DNA from: Peromyscus leucopus
Taxonomy: Eukaryota; Chordata; Mammalia; Rodentia; Cricetidae
Assembly (NCBI RefSeq): GCF_004664715.2
Contig: NC_051072.1
Location: 31,641,994 to 31,705,993 of the forward strand
Direction: 5' to 3'
DNA length: 64,000 nucleotides
The notes under the pieces are model-generated. The model worked only from the letters and a program-made list of their open reading frames with translations. It ran no database searches and was not told where the DNA came from. This document shows, one piece after another, positions 10,982-22,735 of the stretch. The position numbers and the translations under genes were made by a program. Every line of letters begins with the position of its first letter. Within the stretch, counting starts at the first letter, position 1.

Positions 10982-11954
10982 GAACTCACACTCCACAAAA
11001 GCTAAATATTGTACTTGGGGGTGTCCTATTTACTGTACTTGGGAAATGAAACGTTATAGAAAAAGAAGGAAGCGTCTACACAGAACAGTGACAGTCTGAA
11101 GGAGAGGACCCATTATGTGAACTCATTTCCCAAACCTTCTAGTTCATTCTTAAGGATTGCAGAGCCAAAGATAAGAAACACAGACAGAATTTTAGGTGAG
11201 GTACCTGAGGACATTTAACTACACTTAAAACTCCGCAAAGTGCTTTCTTAAGTAGTACCAGGGATGGAGCTTGCAAATGGAGATGGGTAGCCTGGGTGTA
11301 GCCCGAGCGTAGCCGGAGGGAAGGGCTTTGTGAGAACACTGGAGAAATAACCGCTATTTAACTGCGAAATTGCTGAACTGAACTCACACCTCTCCCAGGT
11401 ACTAAAAGGCCTTAAGAACGGTCAAATTATATAGGGGGAAATGGAGTACATAAAATTGAAGGAATTTTCACATTCCTGCATATCTGCTGAGAGCCACCTA
11501 CATACCCGAATTTTAGTAGGAACTGGTAGTGAGAAGGTATTTAGAGGTCAACTAGATTTAGTTTTGAGATTCTGTTGTCTATACATTTGTCTCACATGTA
11601 GCTCTGGGTACTCTCAAAATTGAGTTGTCTTAGTAAAACTTTACCGTCTGTCAATTTCTTCAAAAATGAGCTATTCTGTCTGGGTTTTTTTTCCCTATAT
11701 TTCTCTCAGTGCTGTGTATTCTGTCATCTTATACTGCACAAAATGTTCTTTCTGACCTTAAAAATAGCCTAGCATCAGCAAGATGGCCCATATAGCTTCA
11801 GTACCACATGGTAGAAGGGATGAAAACTCCCACAAATTGTCCTCTGACCCACACAACATGGTATGCACACAAACATACACACTGAATACATGAATTTTTA
11901 ATTTAATAGCTAAATTATTTAACTTAATGATTTTCCCCCAAAGCTCACATTTTT

Positions 11955-12166
11955 AGTTTTTATGTATGAGTGCTTTACCTACATGTATGTATGCATACGG
12001 TAAGTGTGTGTGGTACCCTCTGAGGTCAGAAGAGGGTGATGGGTCCCCTGGAACTGGAGTTAGAAACAGTTGTAAGCTGCCATCTGGGTGCTGGGAATTG
12101 AACCAGGCAGGGCCCTCTAGAAGACCAGCATGTGCTCTTAACTGCTGAGCCATCTCTCAGTCCCCC
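11955..12166 (-). mobile_element. B3 SINE
   Basis: Reverse-strand B3/B2 pattern: 'gaggtcagaagagggtgatg', 'gtgctgggaattgaacc', ending 'ctgctgagccatctctcag'. Confidence 0.9.
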
Positions 12167-12499
12167 AAAGTTCAATTGATCATATCTGTTGTCTGCAAAA
12201 CATCAGATATCGCCAAGGTCTGCCATTCTCCGAAACTCCCTTTTGCTTCCATTTCACTCTCAGTGAACTTTAACACATGCCTGGCGAACCAAGTCCTTTC
12301 AATGGCTCCTTAAGTATTCAAGCTCTGGGGGATTTTGCTTTCTGGCCCCTTCACTTCTCAGTTTGGCTGGCAGTCTTGTGCTGAATTCAATGATTAACCT
12401 CTAATAGCCTTAAGACATTTTATTTGAAAAACAGAGTTCCACTCAAAAGGTCATTCTTGATCATTGACCCAGGGTTCCACATGCTCTCTAAGCATCTAA

Positions 12500-12676
12500 A
12501 GCTGGATATCCAAAGGAACTTCAAACCCAGTCTTTCCTAGAGTGGTCCAAGAGCTGCTTTCTGACTACAGATACAACGTGAACAGCCTGCATGCCTTCTC
12601 CACCATGCAGATCTGGACCCTCAAGCTGTGAGCCAAAGTAAACATTTCTAGTCACTTTTGTCAGGGATTTTGGCAT

Positions 12677-12711
<35 letters not shown>
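12500..12711 (+). mobile_element. 3' fragment of a rodent interspersed repeat
   Basis: 'aagctgtgagccaaagtaaac' followed by 'cttttgtcagggattttg' and an A run of about 30. This is the end pattern seen in URR1-like repeats. Confidence 0.45.
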
Positions 12712-12712
<1 letters not shown>

Positions 12713-12821
12713 ACTATCCATTGATTAGATACCTTTCATTTTCAAAGCATGGATCTCTGTAATGGATAGCAATTGTTGTTTTAGTTTAGTTTTTATTTGT
12801 TTGTTTGGGGTTATTCAGGGT

Positions 12822-12928
12822 GGTGTGTGTGAGTGCACGTGTGTGTGTGTGTGTGGTGTGTGTGTGTGTGTGTGTGTAGTGTGTGGGTGTGTGTGGTGTG
12901 TGTGTGTGTGTGTGTGTGTAGTGTGTGT

Positions 12929-12982
<54 letters not shown>
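12822..12982 (+). repeat. (GT)n microsatellite, about 160 bases
   Basis: GT array interrupted by GGTGTG and AGTGTG units. It creates spurious Cys-Val and Thr-His open frames on both strands. Confidence 0.98.
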
Positions 12983-12986
<4 letters not shown>

Positions 12987-13931
12987 ACTGAAGAGCCACC
13001 TTGGTCCTTGTACACCCAAGGCTGCTAGGCAAAGTTTCTACCACCAACTATATCCTGAGCCGCCCGCGCCCCCCCCCCAGTTTCCTTGCCTCATGCCCTT
13101 CTTTTGTCGTCAAAACGGGCTGATACACCGGAAGTCGACAAAAGGTAGTAATGCTGCGGTGGAGCGTGCTTGGTAAGCACTTTCACTCTCACTGGCTTGG
13201 TTGGGAAAGTGGTAAAAGTCCGTGGGAGGGGCTGAAAACTGCACGTGGACCGCATCATGACAGTGTCTATGAGGCAAGCCACCACTCTCTTTCACAGATG
13301 AGGTAGACAGGAGACTTTCTCACCCAAGGTGACACATCAGGACAGAGACAACACAACTTCAAATGTAAGTGTGGCTAAGTCTAAATCACCCCCTAACCAA
13401 CAGTGCCTACAAATGCTCAAAGATCCAGAATTCTTAGGAAAATATCAACTTCTTCTCCACCAAACTGTTCCAATCCAAGAAGCCAAATGAAATAACAGAA
13501 GCTAAATGAAGCTTAAAGTATAGCAATATACCAAAGTGAGCAAAATGATAGTTGACGTTGGAATGAACACATTTAAGGCATTCACATTCTCAACTAAAAG
13601 TTCTTCCGTGGTGTGAACTATAGCATGGCCTTTCACAGGCCACTCTCTGCACCTGTTACTTCACAGTTTCCTGTGATGTTTTTTGCAGCTTGCCTTCCTT
13701 CCTGCCAAGGAATCACAGCATCAAATCTACAAAGAAAATTCTACCCCTCCCCCGAAAAAATCTTTTGGGGTTAACCAGGAAATTGAATGTGAGCTTAAGA
13801 AACAACGTTTCAACTTCCCTAATATTGCACAAGGGTAACACATGTCTGCCGACTTGAAGTTTTGCAAAAACATCCATGACATCTACAGCTCTAAGAGTGT
13901 AGAAATGTGTTCAGTTTCTGAAATACATTAA

Positions 13932-14040
13932 AAATTCTGTGATTGCAGAACTTTGGAGGCTGAGGAAGGCAATTCACAATTTTAAGGCCAGCCTAGGCTA
14001 CATACCAAGAATTTATCTCTGACAAGAAATAAAATAAAAA
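13932..14040 (+). mobile_element. Old B1-type SINE
   Basis: 'gaactttggaggctgaggaag' and 'ggccagcctaggctacata' are recognisable; the 3' part is degenerate. Confidence 0.6.
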
Positions 14041-14317
14041 CACAATTCATAATATTATTAATATTAATCCAAGGTAATAATTTATAGCTGCCTAAATATT
14101 CTCTTGTATTCATATGGTCCTGGTAGAAACTTTCAGCAACTTGCCATCTTAAGAGGAATGATGGGTACATCTACTCTGACATTTAGTACACAGTATCTTC
14201 AAAAATATTACTGGAAATTGCTACATAAATTAGTGTTTTCAAATATGCTTTAAAAGTTCAATAAACTGAGGCATTACCTCCTGGAGGGAGCAAGGCAGCT
14301 TATAAGACTTCAGAAGT

Positions 14318-14472
14318 CAGCCGAACGGTGGTGGCAAATGCCTTTAACCCTTTAACTTGGGAGGCAGAGGCAGATGGATCTCTATGAGTTCAAGGCCAGC
14401 CTAATCTACAGAGCAAGTTCCATGACAGCCAGGGATACACAGAGAAACCCTGTCTCAAAAAAAAAAAAACCC
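14318..14472 (+). mobile_element. B1 SINE
   Basis: 'gccgaacggtggtggcaaatgcc' region to 'gaaaccctgtctc' and A tail; it has a local 'ccctttaac' variation. Confidence 0.93.
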
Positions 14473-14563
14473 CAAAATTAATTAATTATTTTCTTTAAAA
14501 AAAAAAAAGGACTTCAGAAGCCACCAAAACTGAGAAAGTCCTAGAAACTCAGAAAGTGAGATT

Positions 14564-14565
<2 letters not shown>

Positions 14566-14616
<51 letters not shown>
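14566..14616 (+). repeat. (CA)n microsatellite
   Basis: About 25 uninterrupted AC units. Confidence 0.98.
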
Positions 14617-14619
<3 letters not shown>

Positions 14620-15130
14620 ATGAGCGTGGTTAAACAGCTGCTAGGTATGACTTCTGCTGAGCTTTCCTGCAAGTTGGGCAGAGAGTTCCAAGGGTTCCAC
14701 CTTCTGCAGAGGAGGGAGACTGCAGGGCCAGGCAAGCTTTGTCAACTCACTCTGTCCAGGCAGAAAGTGTCCAGAGGGGAGGGGAGCCACGGCAAGGTTT
14801 CTGGGGAAGAGAGTGTGGAAGGCAGACGGTCTGTAACCTAATAGGCTTCCATCCAGGGCTGAGAACAGCACAGCCTGTCTCTGTACCAGGCAAGCCTGGG
14901 CCATCCCACTCTTTGTCCTGGAACTGGAAGTCATTCTTACACACATTCCCCTCTCTTTTCATTTACAAAACAGGAATCTCCATGCCACTAACGTGTCTCC
15001 AGTTTCTTATCTACTCCAACCTTCTCTACCTTGATGGGACATTTCAAGTTTGCACACTGTCTTAGATTGCTTTCTTTCTCTCTCTGTCTCTCTCTTTTCT
15101 TTTGTTTTTAGATTACTTCAGTTATTTCTC

Positions 15131-15345
15131 TCAGGTTGCTGTCTACTGCTGTAGTAGACACCATGACCAAATGCAACCTGGAGAGGAAAGAGTTTATCTG
15201 GCTTTCGTGTCCTGATCACAGTAAGTCAGGGCAGGAACTCAAGGCAGGAACTGAAGCAGAGACCAGAGGAGTGCTGCTTACTGGCTTGCTCCCCATGACA
15301 GGCTCAGCTTGCTCAGTCTGCTTCGTTACAGCACCCGAAACACTC
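15131..15345 (-). mobile_element. URR1-like hAT-type repeat
   Basis: 'gttgctgtctactgctgtag', 'gtgctgcttactggcttgctcc' and 'cagcttgctcagtctgctt' match the reverse-strand pattern of this family. Confidence 0.6.
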
Positions 15346-15531
15346 CAAGTTGTCCTTGACTTCTGCATGTACTCTGTGGCACTCACATGTGCACATGTAT
15401 GTATGAACACATGCACATTAATAAATGTAGAAGTTTTTTTAAAAAGTTTGAAGTGAAGGGTAAAATCTATGAAGGCAACAGGTGAAATGTCTACAGGAAC
15501 TTGACTACAAAAATTACTACGTGGGGAAAAA

Positions 15532-15755
15532 GGCCTCTGAGTCTGTATGGTGCTTGCTGTGCAAGGAATAAGACCTGAGCTTGAGTTCCCACCACCCAAA
15601 TAAAAAAAAAAAAAAAAAACAGCGTGCAGTGGGACATGCTGCTAGTCCTCAGGCTGGGGAGAGAGAGACAGGAGGGTCCTGGGGCTTCATGTCTAGCCAG
15701 TCAAGCCAATTAGTAAGATCCAGGCTCGGTGAGAAATCCTGTCTCAAAAAGAGGG
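15532..15755 (+). mobile_element. B4-type SINE
   Basis: tRNA-like left part ('gtgcttgctgtgcaaggaa', 'gagcttgagttcccacc'), an internal A run, then a B1-like right part ending 'gagaaatcctgtctc'. This is the ID-B1 fusion structure of B4. Confidence 0.7.
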
Positions 15756-15764
15756 TAGAAAGGG

Positions 15765-15968
15765 GCTGGAGAGAGGGCTCAGCGCTTAAGAGCACTTCTT
15801 GCTTTTCCAGTAGGCCCGGGTTCAGTTCCCAGCACCCACACAGTGGCTCAACTGTCTGCAGCTCTTGTTCCAGGGGATCCAATGCCCTCTTCTGGTCTCC
15901 ACCAGCATCAGGAGAGACATACATGCTGAAGAGACATACACGCAGGTAAACACCCATAAATATTAAAA
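15765..15968 (+). mobile_element. B3 SINE
   Basis: 'gggctggagagagggctcag', 'gggttcagttcccagcaccc', 'tgccctcttctggtctccac'. Confidence 0.88.
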
Positions 15969-15974
15969 ATGAAG

Positions 15975-16150
15975 GGCTGGAGAGATGGCTCCGCAGTTAG
16001 GAGCACTGACTGCTTTTCCAAAGGACCTGGGTTCAATTCCCAGTACCTACATGGCAGTTCACATCTGTCTGTAACTCCAGTTCCAGGGGACCTGACACTC
16101 TCACATAGACATACATGCAGGCAAAAACACCAATGCACATAAAATAAAAA
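15975..16150 (+). mobile_element. B3 SINE
   Basis: 'gggctggagagatggctccg', 'gggttcaattcccagtacc', ending in a TAAA-rich tail; it lies in tandem with the previous B3. Confidence 0.9.
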
Positions 16151-16230
16151 TAAATAAATTATAAATAAATAAATAAATTATTATAAATAAAAAATATATT
16201 AAAAATATAATAAAATAAAAATAAGGTGGA
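16139..16230 (+). repeat. (AAAT)n-rich tract
   Basis: AT-rich tract of AAAT units derived from the B3 tail. Confidence 0.9.
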
Positions 16231-17082
16231 GAAAGTAAGTTCAAGGAAGCCAGTCAACATCGACCTCTGATTTCTATGTGCGCGCGCACACATACACAGA
16301 GAGAAAAGAAAAAAAAACTATGTAAAAATATTTTAACTTTCACAAAAAGCACACACAGAAATAATGTTCTGTATTCCTCCCTCCTTTCTATTAAATTCTA
16401 AGAACAAATAGCAAAATTAAAAAAAAGACATTAATAGACAAATATACATAGGCATGAACAAAAACTGACAGCACAACAGGAGGACGCGTTGGCTTCTTCA
16501 TTTTAGCTCCATTCAGTGTTAAAAGCACAAGGCTCCGGATCACTGCCAGTTAAAGAGAGTAAACTGCAAAAGCCCCCCAAAGTCCCCTGATGATTCATAA
16601 ACACAAGCCCACCTCAGAGAGGTCTGGCTCAATCCAAAATGTTATGCCTAACTCCAAAACACCAATTAAAACAGTGCTTCAACTTTACCGCTCACAAAGA
16701 ACCAAGTTCAAAGAGTCTGATAGTATCTCGTGTTAGTGAGGACACAGGGACAGCTAGGCCCACACGTGGGTGCGGAAAAGAACAAGCCGTTCGGCGACTC
16801 CGGAGGAGAATTTCTCAGTCTCTATCAGAAGGGCACATCATTTCTAACGCAGTAATTCTGCTTCACAGTATTCGTTATGAAAAGCATGCAAAGCTATACC
16901 CCAGGAGTTATCTGTATGTAGGGTGTTCACTGTGACATGATTTATAACAGAAAAATGTATGCGAGCAAGCTCCCCAAGAGGAAATATCCTAACCAACTAA
17001 TCCACTAATACTGTTTGTACAAGTAAAGAAAAAGTCTAACAGCAGATGTGTCCTATGGCTAGATCACCAAGAACTCCTGTTG

Positions 17083-17243
17083 AGGGGCTGGAGAGATGTC
17101 AGCGGTTAAGAGCACTGGCTGTTCTTCCAGAGGCCCTGAGTTCAATTCCAGCAACACATGGTGCTCACCATCTATATGAATCTGCACGCAGACAGCACAC
17201 TGTATACATAATAAATAAATAAATCTTTAAAAAAAAAAAAAAA
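17083..17243 (+). mobile_element. B2 SINE with target-site duplication
   Basis: 'ggggctggagagatg' to 'aataaataaataaatcttt' and A tail, flanked by a perfect aagaactcctgttga duplication. Confidence 0.95.
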
Positions 17244-17297
17244 AGAACTCCTGTTGAAAGACAAAACACATGTTTCTTCCATCCATCCCTCCCCACC

Positions 17298-17426
17298 CCC
17301 CAGACAGGGTTTCTCTGTGTAGTTTTGGTGCCTTTCCTGGATCTCGCTCTGTAGACCAGGCTGGCCTAGAACTCACAGAGATCCCTGAGTGCTGGGATTA
17401 AAGGCGTGCACCACCACCGCCTGGCC
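17298..17426 (-). mobile_element. B1 SINE
   Basis: 'agacagggtttctctgtgtag' to 'aaggcgtgcaccaccaccg', lacking part of the middle. Confidence 0.93.
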
Positions 17427-18587
17427 CGTGCCTCTTCCATTTCCAACAGTTCCTCTCTTGTGTCTCCACAGAGTATTGGTGCAGTGTGGGTCTGCGGTGG
17501 CTAAGCCTACTGCTCCTTGGTGGAGTAAGCTAGGGGTGCTCTGAAGCTCTTTGCATGCCCAGTGCCACATTCTCAGCATTCGATGCACAGCCTGGGCGCA
17601 GGATGCAGCCTTCCTACCGTGTTCTTCATTGCTTTCCTGGGAAGACACCTGCAAGGGCTGCTTCCGTGTTCGTTCTCAGCGTGGAGGCACCCAGATGGTA
17701 CAACTATTAGAAATTTGCACCTCAAACCTCTCTGAGGTGGGTTCACGTCTACCAAATAGTCAGGGGGCTTTGGGGAACTTCTTTTGTATTTTCCTCTCTT
17801 TGGCAGTGATCGGAGTCTTGTGATTGTAACGCTGAATGGAGCTAAAATGAAGAAGCCAACTCATCCTCCCTCTGTGCCATCAGCTGATGCTCTTTCCCTT
17901 AGGTCAAATCTTCCACTGTGTGTCACCAGGGAGGATCAGCTTTCTGAGACGTCTACTCCTACCTTTAGTGTGGTCACAGCTGTGTCTCTCTCTGTATGAC
18001 TCTAAAAACTGAAGCATCATGTCCAGAACACAAGGAAACAAGAGAACATGAATTTGCAAGTGTAATGCCCTGGTCATTGACTTTTTTTTTTTCTTTCTTT
18101 TTGCAGGGGAGCTTGTGTTTTCTTTCCCGTGCACTTAGGACAGCTACTACATTTCAGACATGCCTACCAGTGTCAGAAGGGAGCTCACAACCTTGAATTT
18201 ACTATACTGCTGGATAAAATGTTTTTAAAAATGAACTCACTGTTGCAAAATGAAAACAGTAAATGCCTATTAGGCCCACAGAATCTGCACTTCTCTGTTT
18301 TCCCGAAGATGTGGCTTTTGACTAAATTCTCAAAGAAAGACAGGATTTGAACACCAGAAGGAGGAGGGAGGAGGTGGGATTGTGACTGGCCCTGCTCACT
18401 GGCCCTCTTATGCTTTGCCCTATGCCTGTTAGCTCTGCCATCTAATTTCCTGATGAGAAGCTTTATTAACTGTTCACAATGCTGTGATGTTTAAATCATG
18501 TGTCGTCCCATAATGCAGTTATAAAAGAGTTTCAGGGTGCTATAGCTTCGATGTGAGATGTCAGCCCAAAGGTCCACGTGCTGGAGA

Positions 18588-18712
18588 CATGGTCCAGCAC
18601 TCGGGAGGCAGAAGCAGGTGGATCTCTGAGTTTGAGGCTAGTCTGATCTACAGAGCAAGTTCCAGGACAGCCAGGCTGCACAGAGAAACCCTGTCTCAAA
18701 GAACAAAAGAGG
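18588..18712 (+). mobile_element. B1 SINE, 5'-truncated
   Basis: 'cagcactcgggaggcagaag' to 'gaaaccctgtctc'. Flanking 'gtccacgtgctggagacatgg' and 'gtgggacttaatctgtggtcc' may be halves of an older repeat it entered. Confidence 0.85.
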
Positions 18713-20667
18713 TGGGACTTAATCTGTGGTCCTCAGGTCACTAGGGCCCCTACCGTGAAATCAGGTAGCTCTTAACCAAGCAGCCAGCCTGGTCCCACAG
18801 AGCTCTCTCTCCCTGCCTTGGGTTTCAAGACACAACAATGCTTCCTCCCACAGGGCTTCAACATCTCCTGTGGGCACCTTTGACTAAACCAACCTCTTCA
18901 GGAGTAGCCTGCTTCAGGAATTCCACTGTAGTGACAAGAAGCTAGGCGAAGACACAGAACTACCCTCTTTTACAGGCAAAAGGACAAATTTATTCCCCAT
19001 GAACATACAGCCTCACATCTTGAACATAAAGGCCTAGGGTGCCACTATCCATCCTACAATGCCGCAAACAGCCCTCCCCATGCAACAAAGAACCATCCAG
19101 TCCAAAAACGTCAGTATTTCTGCTACCGAGACCCCAGTTAAAGGCCAAGGCTGCTGCTGCCCTGGGCTTTTGCTACGAAGGAAGAGCTATGTCCTGTTTC
19201 CTCTTCCCCTCACTGTGAATGTTAATGCTCACTCACATTTTCTTCTTTGTACATCACCAGTCTTTATGCCATCCATAAAAGACCAGATTCAAAAAATATC
19301 ATGAACAGCTTCAGGCCATTAAAGTAGACTAGGATCTTCCCTGCAGCAAGCGATCCTGGAGAGACCAGATGCGTCCTCTGCTCCTGACCCTCCAACCCGA
19401 GAAGTCCTGCCTGCCTGTGGCTAGGCAACAGGGTTGTTATTTCCTCATCTCCGGTGACATTACCAAACCTGACGGCAGCTAGATTAGCCTATGTGCACCT
19501 CCTGGACTTCTGCTTATGCTTCCTCCTTCCCCCCTGGGGACCATGCCAGGTCAGCTGCTCACACCTCAGCTGGTAAACACGACGTGGGTTGGGTCAACAA
19601 TGTAAAAAGCTCACCTCAGCCGCCACCAGGCTGATCAAGAAAGTGGCCAGCTGATGTTTTGATTTTCTTCTCATTGTTTAAGCCACAACACCCATACCCT
19701 AAACAGTACAATTTGCAGCGCAAAAGAGAAAACACTGAAAGTAACAATATAGAAACATTCTAATTGCAGTCATGGAAACAATGACCGCCAAATAGTCCAT
19801 TATCAAAAGATAGCTTTTAAAAGCCCAATGATGAGACAGAGAGGGGAAGAGACTTTTCCCTCCTTAGTAACATCTATTATACTTCCACAAACCTGCTACT
19901 CAGAAACACACTCTCTACAATTAACCTCGTTGGGGTTAAAGCATTTAATATGACCCTATTTTCATAGATTTTGAATATATCACCCCAAAGCTACTCTATC
20001 ATTCACCTTCAAACAGGCATAGTTGTTATAGCAATACTGCTAAAAGAAATGAATAATCTGGTATTAAGAAGTTATTTGGCCCAGCAGACTCTGGCGCCAG
20101 ACTGCCTGGGTGCAAAACCCAATTCCCATTTGGGATTTTGGTCTGTCCACTCAATCTCTTTGTATGTCTCTGTATTCAACTACAAACTGGAATAACAACA
20201 GCGCTCACCTCCAAGAATTGTTATGAAGTATAAAACCTATAAAGAAAAAAAATTACACATGGCACACAGTCAACACCATGGAAGAGTTTCTCAAGTAAAT
20301 AATAATTTTTTTGTGTTAAAAAAAAGTAAACAACTAGTTTTTTTTGCTGTTGATCTGTTTTAAACCAAAGGCCATGCTTTTCCTTCTTCCAGGCATAGGG
20401 CCCACGTCTCCCTTTCTCACTAAATAAAATTTTTGAGTGCAGCCAAAGTCATCCTTCTGATCCAGGATTTGTAACTAAGGTTGATTCTCTCTCTCCAAAA
20501 AAAAAAAAAATTAACCTAATAGAAATGTCAACTTCCAAAATGTCCAGCAGGACAGTGAAAACAGGAAACCAGCAATAGGGAGATGCCATGAGTACTATTT
20601 ATAAACAAGGGTGATGCTGAAATCATTATTGGCAAAACGGACCATTCATGGAAAACACGAAGTCTGA

Positions 20668-20786
20668 CCAGTAGTTAGGGATGGTGGCCCACACCTGTCA
20701 TGCCAGCACTTGGGAGGTGAGACCAGGGAAGTTTACGATCAATTTTCGTGAGAAACAGTCTTTAAAAAAAAAAAAAAAAAAAAAAG
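20668..20786 (+). mobile_element. B1-related SINE, degenerate
   Basis: 'ggatggtggcccacacctgtc', 'cagcacttgggaggtgag' and a 22-base A tail; the right half is largely lost. Confidence 0.65.
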
Positions 20787-21993
20787 GCCTGGCAGTAAGA
20801 AAATGCCTATGGTTCAAATTTAAATTCCATGGACCAGTAACTACAGCTCCCAACAGGAGAATTTTTGACAGGATGGCAACCAAAGTTTCCCAAAAGGCTC
20901 CATGAAAACGCCACCACAGCTCAGAGTCAGGTCTTTGCTCTCCTTAAATAAACACCAATTCAGACCTTTAGAAAGGCTTTATGTCCTAACAACTGTTGCA
21001 ACAGAAGAAAAGCTTCAGACTCCAAATCTTCAAGTGTCTCGATGTCAAACAAGGCTTTCTTTTATGGGGAAGCCAGGCTGACTAGCCGGAGCTCTAAGGG
21101 GGAGAATGGACAAGCAACTGAGTCCACAGAAGTCATAACCGGGGCGCCGGTTCTTAAGACACACTTTGGTGCTGGTTCAGACTTGGACAACATAAAGTGC
21201 AGGGGCTACTAGGAAGGCCAAAGTCAGAATGCCGTGTGCACAAATCAAGGTAACAAATAAACAATGGGCAACTGTGAACAATTGGTCCTTTCATAGGGAG
21301 CAGGAATCTGGTTTCAGTTGAACGATTAGAATAAAGAGTAGCTAAGAGTTAAATCTTCTGCAGGTTAGGTAAATACTGAACACAGTATTAGTGAATGAGG
21401 TATTTCTTGTGGCGCTGAGCATTAATCCTTGATTTCCAGGCTCCAGGCTGTGCTGAGTCAGACCTGTGTCCTGTAATCCACTTGGCCAGTCTAGCCAAAG
21501 AATTTGCAAACTGAGATTCTCCCCTGTGCCCCCCTTAAATAATCGATTCATCTCATAGAGGCAACCAACAAGTAGAATACGCACAAAACAAAGAGTAACG
21601 ACACAGGAATATGGAACTGACTTTTACAAGAATAAATTCCAAATGCTGGAATGGAAGCATCTGGGAATAAACAAGAGCTGCATGAAGTTTTTTAAAAATG
21701 TTCCATTAAAATACTCAGCACACACATTTCACAGACATTGGCTTGGAAAATCTACCCCACACACTTTCTGGTCACATGAAACAAAGTAAGAAACAGTTCA
21801 AGACTAGGGAAACAGTAAACTACCTATGGGTGTGTGTTGGGGGGGTGGAAATAGTAGAATGCTCGTTACTAATGTAATAAACAGGCTGAATGAAAGAGTT
21901 TAGATTCTAAATGTGTTGTTTTGATGTTGCTACCGGAGCAGACCACTCTTACTAATTTAAAAGTTCTGTAATTATTTCACATACTGAAAACCA

Positions 21994-22136
21994 AAGCTGG
22001 GCCCGTAGAGCACGCCTTTAATCCCAGAGGCAGGCGGATCTCTGTGAGTTTGAGGCCAGTCTGGTCTATAGAGGGAGTTCCAGGACAGCCAGGGCTACAC
22101 AGAGAAACCCTACCTCGAAAAACCAAAAAAGAAAAC
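21994..22136 (+). mobile_element. B1 SINE
   Basis: 'gctgggcccgtagagcacgcc' to 'gaaaccctacctcgaaaaacc', about 200 bases from Emb exon 2. Confidence 0.93.
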
Positions 22137-22177
22137 CAAACCTGGGAAGGACCAAAGCAGTGACTTAGTTTAAAGCT

Positions 22178-22283
22178 TTTTTTTTTTTTTTTCGAGACGT
22201 TTTTTGTTCTTTGCTTTTTCACTTTCTGTGTGATCACAGAGATGCTGCTCTCTAGTGCTGGATTAAGCGTGCCACCCGCCCAG
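22178..22283 (-). mobile_element. B1 SINE with many small deletions
   Basis: T run, 'cgagacg', 'cacagagatgctgctctctag', 'gtgctggattaagcgtgcc': a minus-strand B1 with repeated short losses. It faces the B1 at 21994, making an inverted pair beside exon 2. Confidence 0.7.
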
Positions 22284-22342
22284 TTTAAAGCCTTTTAAAA
22301 ACTTATTTTGGCGTTTTACTATTTGGGACGTGACCCACTTAC

Positions 22343-22432
22343 CTGTCCATGATATATTATGGCTCTCCAAGGAAAGGTTTGAGTATTTCGCCATCATTTC
22401 TTCTCGAAGAGGTAGACTTGTAAAAGATGAAT
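22343..22432 (-). CDS. Emb: Embigin, coding exon 2 (N-terminal stalk)
   Basis: Ninety-base exon encoding residues 37-67 between the signal peptide and the first Ig domain. The acceptor is CTTTGTCTTGCAG|ATTC (exon starts at 22432) and the donor is ATGGACAG|GTAAGT (exon ends at 22343). Phase is 1 at both ends, so it is a symmetric exon. The peptide contains LPLREEMMAKYSNLSLESHN, which I recognise as the embigin stretch before Ig domain 1. It carries two N-glycosylation sequons, N55-L-S and N62-I-S. Codon 37 is GAT, split with exon 1, and codon 67 is GAA, split with exon 3. The exon is isolated by introns of 11.3 kb and 16.4 kb. An inverted pair of B1 SINEs lies just downstream in intron 2, and a perfect 28-bp tandem duplication begins 46 bp upstream of the acceptor. 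Because both ends share a phase, skipping it would keep the frame; whether that occurs is unknown. Confidence 0.95.
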
Positions 22433-22478
22433 CTGCAAGACAAAGTACATGCAGTTACATTTCAGATCTCCTCACCAA

Positions 22479-22534
22479 GACTAGACGACTCTTTAAAAAC
22501 CAGCTTGACTAGACGACTCTTTAAAAACCAGCTT
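22479..22534. repeat. Perfect 28-bp tandem duplication
   Basis: The unit starting gactagacgactctttaaa and ending accagctt occurs twice with no spacer and no mismatch (22479-22506, 22507-22534). It lies in intron 1, 46 bp upstream of the exon 2 acceptor on the transcribed strand. Confidence 0.98.
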
Positions 22535-22536
22535 GG

Positions 22537-22598
22537 AGCTGGCCCGATAGCTGAGTGGGTAAAGGTGCTTGCTGCCCAGCCTGGTGACCTGAGTTTGA
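22537..22598 (+). mobile_element. ID/B4-type SINE left fragment
   Basis: 'gagctggcccgatagctgag' and 'ggtgcttgctgcccagcctg', a tRNA-derived left arm joined to the TG array. Confidence 0.6.
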
Positions 22599-22645
<47 letters not shown>

Positions 22646-22735
22646 CGAATATATATATATATGTGTGTGTATGAATATATATATGTGTATATGTATGTAT
22701 GTTTGTGTGTGTGTGTATATATACTATATATATGC
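22597..22735 (+). repeat. (TG)n/(TA)n microsatellite
   Basis: TG array passing into mixed ATATGTGTGTAT units. Confidence 0.97.

Larger units (their letters stand above)
5965..22342 (-). other. Emb: Emb intron 2, 16.4 kb
   Basis: GTAAGT donor at 22342, AACAG acceptor ending at 5965. Apart from the repeats listed separately, the larger stretches 9151-10937, 10992-11954, 12983-13930, 16231-17065, 17427-18535, 18946-20667 and 20787-21993 show no gene, RNA gene or clear regulatory feature that I can identify. Confidence 0.9.

Noticed and set aside
12762..13028. Open frames rich in Cys-Val and Thr-His on both strands
   Set aside because: They are translations of the GT/CA microsatellite; the same applies at 51412-52033, 22427-22738 and 62901-63406.
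15765..16150. tRNA-like sequences in B2/B3 SINEs considered as tRNA genes
   Set aside because: They have SINE bodies, A-rich tails and lack complete cloverleaf and anticodon structure.
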